A stretch of DNA of 8,750 bases from the NCBI GenBank assembly GCA_027026295.1, contig JALVOR010000355.1:1-8750 (forward strand), in the 5' to 3' direction. Below are positions 1-5,577 of the stretch, in pieces. A program made the position numbers and the translations under genes. Numbering within the stretch: the stretch's first letter is position 1; the number at the start of each line of letters is the position of its first letter. This stretch comes from Anaerolineales bacterium. GTDB taxonomy: Bacteria > Chloroflexota > Anaerolineae > Anaerolineales > DRMV01. A model generated the notes under the pieces. The model saw nothing but the letters and a program-made list of their open reading frames with translations. It was not told the origin of the DNA and ran no database searches.

Positions 1-1
1 G

Positions 2-205
2 GCCAAGAAACAGGCGCGCGGCGCTGATTTGCTGGGAAAACTGGAAGCCGAGGGCATCCATGTACGCGCTGGTTCCATGCGCGGCCTGGCCGAGGAAGCC
101 CCCTTCGCCTACAAGGACGTGGATTTAGTGGTGAAAAGCGTGGTCGGCGCGGGGCTGGCGCGCAGGGTGGCGCGCTTGGTGCCGTTGGCGGTGGTCAAGG
201 GGTGA
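2..205 (+). CDS. rtcB: RtcB family RNA ligase (tRNA-splicing/repair ligase), C-terminal fragment
   Basis: This is the last 67 codons of a gene that enters from the left edge; it reads in frame from base 2 to a TGA at 203-205. RtcB joins RNA 2',3'-cyclic phosphate or 3'-phosphate ends to 5'-OH ends using GTP and a divalent metal, in tRNA splicing or RNA repair. The visible part carries the typical end of the family: a segment reading [15 protein letters not shown], then [21 protein letters not shown] at the very C-terminus. The terminal Lys-Gly is characteristic; in the archaeal enzyme the penultimate lysine lies in the guanylate pocket. The metal ligands and the guanylated histidine lie upstream, outside the window. 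The gene converges on the aap operon, so the two do not share a transcript. The family call is confident; whether the full gene is intact cannot be seen. Confidence 0.9.
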   Translation, partial: AKKQARGADLLGKLEAEGIHVRAGSMRGLAEEAPFAYKDVDLVVKSVVGAGLARRVARLVPLAVVKG

Positions 206-250
206 ATTTGCGGTCCGTGGTTCAGAATGCGTGATGTGTTGCTTCGTTCC

Positions 251-282
251 GCGTTCATCCGCGATATCAGCGTTCGTCCGCG
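251..282. repeat. Two near-identical 13-base direct repeats in the rtcB/aapP convergent spacer
   Basis: The 13-mer GCGTTCATCCGCG (251-263) recurs as GCGTTCGTCCGCG (270-282) with one mismatch and a 19-base period. Further partial copies flank it, such as CGTTCCGC at 245-252 and CGTCCCATCC at 281-290. Nothing else is coding in 206-369, which otherwise holds only the aap operon terminator. Comparable degenerate GCGTTCATCCGC strings are seen in spacers of many environmental bacterial genomes, which is recollection and not a search result. The function is unknown. Confidence 0.55.
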
Positions 283-308
283 TCCCATCCTCGAGCCAGG
301 CAGTGGGC

Positions 309-348
309 AAAACAAAAAATCGGCGGGCTGCAAAAAGCCCGCCGATTT
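309..348 (-). terminator. Intrinsic terminator of the aap operon
   Basis: On the - strand, the 13-base arms AAATCGGCGGGCT (rc of 336-348) and AGCCCGCCGATTT (rc of 317-329) pair perfectly around a six-base loop. The 3' arm runs directly into a T-rich tract (rc of 309-319: six T, G, four T). The stem begins 21 bases after the aapP stop codon, as expected for the operon end. In the + direction the stem is followed only by a weak T-rich run (ATTTGCTTT), so it might also help end rtcB transcripts, but this is less convincing. Confidence 0.93.
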
Positions 349-369
349 GCTTTCCGTACCCGAAAGGGG

Positions 370-1194
<825 letters not shown>

Positions 1195-1211
1195 TTTGGT
1201 TGCCTCCGAAT

Positions 1212-2423
1212 TTAGCGTTCACCCACGCCTAAGGCCACTTCCAGGCGGCGGCTGGCGTAGGACATGGCATAACTGAACACCCAGTAGATCAGGGCAATGA
1301 ACAGGTAAACTTCACGCTGCTTGCCGATGAATTCCGGCTGTGCCAATACCGTGGATGCGATGCCCAGCAGGTCCAGCAAGCCAACGATGGCAACCAGCGA
1401 GGTGTCTTTGAACAGGGAGATGAACTGGTTGACCAAAACTGGGATGACGTTGCGGAGTGCCTGGGGCAAGATGATGAAGAAAGTGGTCTGGAAACCGCTC
1501 AGCCCCAGCGCCCAGGCGGCTTCCGATTGCCCCTTGGGAATGGCTTGTAACCCGCCGCGAACGTTTTCTGCCATGTAGGCTGCGGAAAACAGGATGATAC
1601 CGGCCATTGCCCGCAGCACGTTGTCGATTTTTATTTGCGGCGGCAGGAAGAGCGGCAACATCAGTTGTGCCATGAAGAGCACGGTCACTAACGGCACGCC
1701 GCGGATGATTTCGATGTAGAGGATGCTGAAAAGTTTCACGATGGGCAATTCTGACCGGCGTCCTAACGCCAGCAGGATGCCTAACGGAAACGAAACCGTG
1801 ATGCCGACCACCGCCAGCAGCATGGTGAGCAGCAAACCGCCCCACAGGTTGGTCTTGACAATCTTGAGGATGGGTTCGATGCCGAGGATGAGCAGGATGA
1901 GGATGGGGAAGTAAGCCAGTAACAGCACCAGGAGCGGGCGGCGCATGGCTTTGGGTTTCCAGGTGCCCAACCCCCAGCCAATCAGTGCGGCAACAGCGAA
2001 GATGATCCAGTTGATGCGGGAAAAGCCGCTGATGAACGGCAACGCTGCCAGAGCCAGGGGGATGAAGAGCAGGAAAGCGCCGATTCGCCGTGCCCGCGGC
2101 AGCCAGATAGCCCACGCCAGCCCAGCGGTGAACGCCAGCAGGTGTAATGCAACCCAGATGCGGAAGATCTGGTCAGTAGGGTATTGCCCCACCATGAACA
2201 GCCGCAGGTTGACGACGACCACCTGCCACTGCGCCTGGGTGAAGACCCAAATCAGGGTGGGCTTGAGGACGATGTAGAGGATATACAGCGTGACCAGCGT
2301 CAGCAACGTGTAGTACCACGTGCTGAAGAGGTTCTTCTTGAGCCAGCCAAGCACGGTGTAGCGTTCCGTAGGCGGCGCAAGCACTTCGCCGCTGGAGTAT
2401 TGTTCAGGTTCTCGGTTCATCAT
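1212..2423 (-). CDS. aapM: General L-amino acid ABC transporter, permease AapM
   Basis: This 403-aa inner-membrane permease is one of two that form the channel fed by AapJ and driven by AapP. Hydrophobic segments lie near residues 36-58, 91-108, 114-132, 137-153, 163-181, 195-220, 243-262 and 370-390. The MetI-like core is in the C-terminal half, with the EAA loop that docks to the ATPase beginning [12 protein letters not shown] at 301 and ending ILPQAL at 323. The N-terminal half has extra membrane segments, a feature of the Aap/Bzt permeases compared with the roughly 220-aa HisM/GlnP type. The start is the first of two consecutive ATG codons (2423 and 2420). It sits two bases after the aapQ stop, with GGTGGAG lying inside the end of aapQ, so translation is probably coupled. 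The M versus Q assignment rests on gene order and the tail sequence and is less certain than the family. Confidence 0.92.
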   Translation of the reverse strand: MMNREPEQYSSGEVLAPPTERYTVLGWLKKNLFSTWYYTLLTLVTLYILYIVLKPTLIWVFTQAQWQVVVVNLRLFMVGQYPTDQIFRIWVALHLLAFTAGLAWAIWLPRARRIGAFLLFIPLALAALPFISGFSRINWIIFAVAALIGWGLGTWKPKAMRRPLLVLLLAYFPILILLILGIEPILKIVKTNLWGGLLLTMLLAVVGITVSFPLGILLALGRRSELPIVKLFSILYIEIIRGVPLVTVLFMAQLMLPLFLPPQIKIDNVLRAMAGIILFSAAYMAENVRGGLQAIPKGQSEAAWALGLSGFQTTFFIILPQALRNVIPVLVNQFISLFKDTSLVAIVGLLDLLGIASTVLAQPEFIGKQREVYLFIALIYWVFSYAMSYASRRLEVALGVGER

Positions 2424-2425
2424 GG

Positions 2426-3604
2426 CTAACGCTCCACCAGGCGGATTTTCTTGTTATACCAGTTCATGAACACCGACGTCAGCAGGCTGAAGGAGAGGTA
2501 CACAGCCATCATCAGCGTGGTCACTTCCACCGCGCGCCCTGTCTGGTTGTGGATGGTGCCGGCAACCGAATACAGGTCGGGGAAGCCGATGAACACAGCC
2601 AGCGAAGAGTTCTTGGTGAGGTTGAGGTATTGGCTGGTCATGGGCGGCACGATGACCCGCAGCGCCTGCGGGAACACCACCAGCCGCAGTGTCTGGAAGC
2701 CGTTCAACCCCAACGCACGAGCAGCCTCGATTTGGCCTTTGGAAACCGACTGGATGCCTGCCCGCACGACTTCGGCAATGAACGCCGCGGTGTAGAAAAC
2801 CAGCCCCGAGAACAGCGCCATGAACTCGGGCGTGAGTTCCAGCCCGCCGACGGTGCGCAACCCTTTGATTTCCGGCGTATCCAGCGCCAGCGGCGCCTGG
2901 TGCATGAACAGGGTAATGGCAAACCAGCCGACGAGGGCGACGCCCAGGAAGGTCAGGGTAGACCACACCGTGACCAGCGGCATGCGACCGGTGCGCTTCC
3001 CGATGAGCGTCAGCCGCCACCACACGATGGCTGCGAGGATCAGGCCGAGGAGCAGCACATAGAGATAGGCATGCCAGGTTGCTGTAGGCTTCCCCCACGG
3101 CATGGCAACACCGCGGTTGCTGATGATGGTTGGCCCTGCCAGAATTTTGGCTTCCTTCAGGCGGGGGAATTGCAGGAAGACGCCTGTGTACCAGAAGACC
3201 AGCAGCACCAGCAGGGGAACATTGCGGATGATTTCGATATAAATACTTGCAATTTTGTTGATCAGCCAGTTGGTGGAAAGCCGCATCACGCCGATGATCA
3301 CGCCCAGGATGGTGGCGAAGACGATGCCTAAGGCGCTGACTTCCAGCGTGTTGAGAATGCCCACGATGAAAGCCCGACCATAAGTGCTGTTGCGGCTGTA
3401 GGAGATTAGATGCTCGCCAATGTCAAAGCCTGCTGTCAGGCTCAAAAAATGGAAACTCGGCAGCAGACCACGCTGCGCCAGGGCGGTTATCATGTTGTGG
3501 TAGAGGTACCACAGGAAGAAGATTACCGCCACCAGGAAGACAATTTGCGCAATCCACTGCAGAACCCGTTCGTCTCGCCAAAAGGGAACACTCGTTTCGT
3601 TCAT
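2426..3604 (-). CDS. aapQ: General L-amino acid ABC transporter, permease AapQ
   Basis: This 392-aa inner-membrane permease partners AapM. Hydrophobic stretches lie near residues 19-36, 79-106, 128-145, 179-197, 210-233, 259-280 and 361-382. The EAA loop (EAARALGLNGFQ from 293, closing at FPQAL, 311-315) is of the polar amino acid type. It shares the motif pattern with AapM, including IYIEIIRNVPLL at 121-132 (IRGVPLV in AapM), so the two are paralogues. The segment between the first core helices and the EAA loop is long and includes extra helices, as in other AapQ/BztB proteins. The ATG at 3604 has GGAGG (3610-3614) five bases upstream. That ribosome site lies only about 17 bases beyond the T tract of the terminator following aapJ, leaving no space for a separate promoter in the gap. 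Expression therefore presumably depends on read-through from aapJ or on a promoter inside the aapJ coding region. Confidence 0.92.
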   Translation of the reverse strand: MNETSVPFWRDERVLQWIAQIVFLVAVIFFLWYLYHNMITALAQRGLLPSFHFLSLTAGFDIGEHLISYSRNSTYGRAFIVGILNTLEVSALGIVFATILGVIIGVMRLSTNWLINKIASIYIEIIRNVPLLVLLVFWYTGVFLQFPRLKEAKILAGPTIISNRGVAMPWGKPTATWHAYLYVLLLGLILAAIVWWRLTLIGKRTGRMPLVTVWSTLTFLGVALVGWFAITLFMHQAPLALDTPEIKGLRTVGGLELTPEFMALFSGLVFYTAAFIAEVVRAGIQSVSKGQIEAARALGLNGFQTLRLVVFPQALRVIVPPMTSQYLNLTKNSSLAVFIGFPDLYSVAGTIHNQTGRAVEVTTLMMAVYLSFSLLTSVFMNWYNKKIRLVER

Positions 3605-3630
3605 ACAGACCTCCAGGCGGGGTTCTTGCT

Positions 3631-3671
3631 AAACAAAAAAAGGAAGGGCGTGCCCGAAGGCACCCCCTTCC
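3631..3671 (-). terminator. Intrinsic terminator between aapJ and aapQ
   Basis: On the - strand, arms rc of 3659-3671 (GGAAGGGGGTGCC) and rc of 3642-3654 (GGCACGCCCTTCC) form 12 base pairs with one G-G mismatch, closed by a stable TTCG tetraloop (rc of 3655-3658). A T-rich tract of seven T, G, three T follows (rc of 3631-3641). The stem starts 17 bases after the aapJ stop. Placement inside the operon suggests partial termination, so that the binding protein is made in excess over the membrane complex, as is known for many binding-protein-dependent transporters. The + strand shows no T tract, so it acts in one direction only. Confidence 0.93.
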
Positions 3672-3688
3672 TCAGATGCAAGTGTGTC

Positions 3689-4810
3689 CTACCGGATAGG
3701 CGGAGCGTAAAGCAGGCCGCCGTCCTTCCACGAAGAGTTCAGACCGCGCGGCAGGTTGAAGGGGGTGCCGGGGCCGAGGTTGCGCTCGTAGATTTCAGCG
3801 TAGTTGCCGACGTACTTGATGACGTTGTAAGCCCAGTCGTCGCCCAGGCCGAGTTTCTGGCCCATTTCGCCTTCCAGGCCAAGGAGTTTCTTGACGTTCG
3901 GGTCATCCGTCTTGGCTTTCACGTCGTCGACGTTCTTGGAGTTGATGCCCATTTCTTCGCCGGTGAAGGTGGCGAAGACAACCCAGTTGATGATGTCGTA
4001 CCACTGGTCGTCGCCCTGGCGAACCACGGGGCCCAGAGGCTCTTTGGAGAGGGTAGCATCGAGGATGATGTGGTCATCAGGGTTCTTCAAGGTCACGCGG
4101 CGGGAAACCAGGCCGGACTTGTCGGTGGTCACGGCGTCGCAGCGGCCTTCTTCGTAAGCGCCGAACACCTGGTCAGCGGTTTCGAACACCACGGGGGTGT
4201 AGTCGATGCCGCGGGCGGCCATCTGGTCGGCCAGGTTCAGTTCGGTGGTGGTGCCGGTAGCCACGCAGATCTTCGCACCGTTCAGGTCTTCGAGTTTGGT
4301 GATGCCGCTGTCCTTGCGCACCAGAATGCCTTGACCATCGTAGAACGTGGTCGCGGCAAAGTTGGTGCCCAGGTCGGTGTCGCGGGTCAGCGTCCAGGTG
4401 GTGTTGCGGATGAGGACGTCGATTTCACCGGTCTGCAGTGCGGTGAAGCGCTCTTTGGCGGTCAGCGGGCGGAATTCCACCTTGCTGGGGTCGCCGAAGA
4501 TGGCGGCAGCCACCGCGTGGCAGTAATCCACATCGAAGCCCTTGTAGTTACCCTGGTCGTCCACATAGCCGAAGCCGGGCAACTGAGCGTTCACGCCGCA
4601 GATGAGGTAGCCGCGATCTTTCACGGTCTTGAGGGTGGTGCCATAGCCGGCAGCGGTGTTGCTGCCACCGCTGCTGGGGGCCTCGACGGTCACGATGACG
4701 GTTTTCACGGCTTCAGGGCCGCCGCTCGAGGCTTGCCCGCCGCCACAGGCGGCCAACAGCACGCCTAAAACAAGCAACACGCCAAGAAAATAAAACACAC
4801 GCTTGGACAT
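3689..4810 (-). CDS. aapJ: General L-amino acid ABC transporter, substrate-binding lipoprotein AapJ
   Basis: This 373-aa extracytoplasmic receptor binds L-amino acids and delivers them to AapQM. Residues 1-21 are a hydrophobic signal peptide with lipobox LLAAC, so Cys22 should be lipidated and the protein membrane-anchored. Residues 23-58 are a Gly/Ser-rich linker containing VKTVIVTVEAP. The type-2 periplasmic binding fold follows, with family hallmarks GFDVDYCHAVAAAIFGDPSKV (91-111), LTAKERFTALQTGEIDVLIRNTTWT around 116-140, YDGQGILV, TGTTTELNLADQ (185-196), DAVTTDKSGL, SKEPLGPVVRQGDDQWYD and the C-terminal GGLLYAPPIR. These match the AapJ/BztA family closely. Cys182 and Cys224 could form a disulfide. 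The start at 4810 is preferred because AGGAGG lies seven bases upstream and the signal peptide begins there. The frame stays open to 5026, but that extension would overlap ybaK. The gene is first in the operon. The specificity, broad or for acidic residues and amides, is not decided by the sequence. Confidence 0.95.
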   Translation of the reverse strand: MSKRVFYFLGVLLVLGVLLAACGGGQASSGGPEAVKTVIVTVEAPSSGGSNTAAGYGTTLKTVKDRGYLICGVNAQLPGFGYVDDQGNYKGFDVDYCHAVAAAIFGDPSKVEFRPLTAKERFTALQTGEIDVLIRNTTWTLTRDTDLGTNFAATTFYDGQGILVRKDSGITKLEDLNGAKICVATGTTTELNLADQMAARGIDYTPVVFETADQVFGAYEEGRCDAVTTDKSGLVSRRVTLKNPDDHIILDATLSKEPLGPVVRQGDDQWYDIINWVVFATFTGEEMGINSKNVDDVKAKTDDPNVKKLLGLEGEMGQKLGLGDDWAYNVIKYVGNYAEIYERNLGPGTPFNLPRGLNSSWKDGGLLYAPPIR

Positions 4811-4817
4811 ACAAACT

Positions 4818-4823
4818 CCTCCT
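4818..4823 (-). promoter_or_regulatory. Ribosome binding site that fixes the aapJ start
   Basis: On the - strand the sequence AAAGGAGGAG includes a perfect AGGAGG core (rc of 4818-4823), seven bases before the ATG ending at 4808. It settles the start at 4810 against upstream in-frame candidates reaching to 5026. A run TCCCCC (rc of 4834-4839) could pair with GGAGGA (rc of 4817-4822) across an 11-base loop with one C-A mismatch, giving a weak possible occlusion of the site. Confidence 0.85.
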
Positions 4824-4851
4824 TTTGAAAATTGGGGGAAATAACGGAATG

Positions 4852-4874
4852 GCCGCGTTCCAGCAGGAACGGGC
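4852..4874 (-). promoter_or_regulatory. Hairpin in the aapJ 5' leader
   Basis: On the - strand, CGTTCC, loop TGCT and GGAACG form a perfect six-pair stem (rc of 4856-4871). It extends by three G-C pairs (GCC with GGC, 4872-4874 with 4852-4854) if one C at 4855 is bulged. It lies between the candidate promoter and the ribosome site and has no T tract, so it is not a terminator. It may stabilise the mRNA 5' end. No known riboswitch pattern was recognised. Confidence 0.4.
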
Positions 4875-4905
4875 GCTTTGCCCCAAAACGAGAATAGGCA
4901 AAATA

Positions 4906-4935
4906 AGTATAGGGGGGATGGGGAGTTTCCCGCAA
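4906..4935 (-). promoter_or_regulatory. Candidate sigma-70-type promoter of the aap operon
   Basis: On the - strand, TTGCGG (rc of 4930-4935) and TATACT (rc of 4906-4911) are separated by 18 bases, with an AT-rich upstream region (4941-4966) on the -35 side. Initiation six to eight bases past the -10 would give a leader of about 90 bases before the aapJ ATG. It sits in the 154-base gap between the ybaK stop and the aapJ start, where a promoter is expected. No clear terminator follows ybaK, so read-through from ybaK is also possible. Confidence 0.5.
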
Positions 4936-4964
4936 GGTAGACAAAATGTTTGTTTATGATTTTT

Positions 4965-5480
4965 TTATACACGCGGTGTGGCAAGAGGCCGGGCAATGGT
5001 GGCGATGCGGGCGTTGGTGAGGGCAACGAAATCTGCCACGCTCAGCCGAATGTTCAGCCCCCGTTGCCCGCTGGAAACGTGCAGGGTGTCGGCTTCCTGC
5101 GCGCTGGCATCGAGCACCACAGCGAAGCCGCGGTTGAGCAGCGCCAGCGGCGAGATGCCGCCGGCCAGCAGGCCGGTCAGGCGCTCGGCTTCTTTCTGCG
5201 TGGGCAGGTTAACCTTCTTTTCCCCCACGGCGCGCGCGACGGCCTTCAGGTCCACTTCCTGCACGGCAGAAACCACTGCCAGGATGGGCTTCCCCCTGCC
5301 GGGGCGCGTCACCACGATGGTTTTGAAAACCCGCTCCGGGGGCACGTTCAGCAGGCGCGCGGTTTCCAGCGCGCCGAGTTTTTCCGGCGGCAGGTCGTAT
5401 GCCGTGTAGGCCACGTGGTGGCTTTCCAGCAGGCGGACGACGTTGTTCTTGCGCTTGTCTTTTTTGCCCATGGCAACCAT
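4965..5480 (-). CDS. ybaK: YbaK/EbsC family aminoacyl-tRNA deacylase (Cys-tRNA(Pro) deacylase-like)
   Basis: This 171-aa cytoplasmic protein belongs to the YbaK/ProX family of trans-editing hydrolases, whose founding members remove cysteine or alanine wrongly attached to tRNA(Pro). The family pattern is complete: LLNVPPERVFKTIVV with the conserved lysine at 53 (the catalytic-pocket lysine of YbaK), the LAVVSAVQEVDLKAVARAVG segment (67-86), GEKKVNLPTQKEAERLTG, the glycine-rich loop GGISP at 107-111, and SSGQRGLNI from 136. The family is usually near 160 residues; here a short basic N-terminus (KKDKRK) and a tail after the fold add about ten. The start is uncertain. ATG codons lie at 5480 and 5471 (the latter giving MGKKDKRK), and neither has a convincing ribosome site. 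It lies 97 bases downstream of the DUF2298 gene on the same strand and 154 bases before aapJ. Which of the YbaK, ProX or YeaK-like specificities it has is not decided. Confidence 0.9.
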   Translation of the reverse strand: MVAMGKKDKRKNNVVRLLESHHVAYTAYDLPPEKLGALETARLLNVPPERVFKTIVVTRPGRGKPILAVVSAVQEVDLKAVARAVGEKKVNLPTQKEAERLTGLLAGGISPLALLNRGFAVVLDASAQEADTLHVSSGQRGLNIRLSVADFVALTNARIATIARPLATPRV

Positions 5481-5500
5481 TCACGGAGATTTTACAGACT

Positions 5501-5544
5501 GGCACAGAGAAGCACCCCAGAAAACCCAGCACCCTCTCTGCGCC
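5501..5544 (-). other. Stem-loop between the DUF2298 gene and ybaK
   Basis: On the - strand, GGCGCAGAGAGG (rc of 5533-5544) can pair with CTTCTCTGTGCC (rc of 5501-5512) over 12 positions, two of them G-U, around a 20-base loop. No T tract follows, so it is not a standard intrinsic terminator in that direction. In the + direction two of the pairs become mismatches, although T-rich sequence follows. It could cap the 3' end of the DUF2298 transcript or be a by-product of the adjacent repeat. No experiment is implied. Confidence 0.4.
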
Positions 5545-5577
5545 TTTGCTTTTTCTGCGTCTTTGCGTTCCTCTGCG
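5534..5577. repeat. Degenerate GCAGA/GCAAAG tandem repeat directly after the DUF2298 stop codon
   Basis: Read on the - strand, the stop codon is followed immediately by CGCAGAGGAA, CGCAAAGA, CGCAGAAAAAG, CAAAGG and CGCAGAGAG. These are five imperfect units of about 6-11 bases built on CGCAGA or CGCAAAG. The array fills nearly half of the 97-base gap before ybaK. Similar CTCTGCG/CTTTGCG strings occur in spacers of many environmental bacterial genomes, from recollection. The function is unknown. Confidence 0.55.

Noticed and set aside
2454..3098. 214-codon alternative frame inside aapQ
   Set aside because: aapQ has an intact frame with the EAA loop and membrane segments. The alternative is rich in Arg, His and Ala, with no family features.
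3410..4768. 452-codon open frame on the + strand opposite aapJ and the start of aapQ
   Set aside because: It lies antisense to two well-supported genes, crosses the terminator and the intergenic gap, and its translation has no recognisable domain. It is a shadow caused by GC-rich codon use.
4941..4953. Palindrome ACAAA-ATG-TTTGT just upstream of the candidate -35 as an operator
   Set aside because: Five-base arms in an AT-rich stretch are expected by chance, and no regulator gene is nearby.
4811..5026. Extended aapJ start up to 5026
   Set aside because: It would overlap the end of ybaK, bury the signal peptide and ignore the strong ribosome site before the ATG at 4810.
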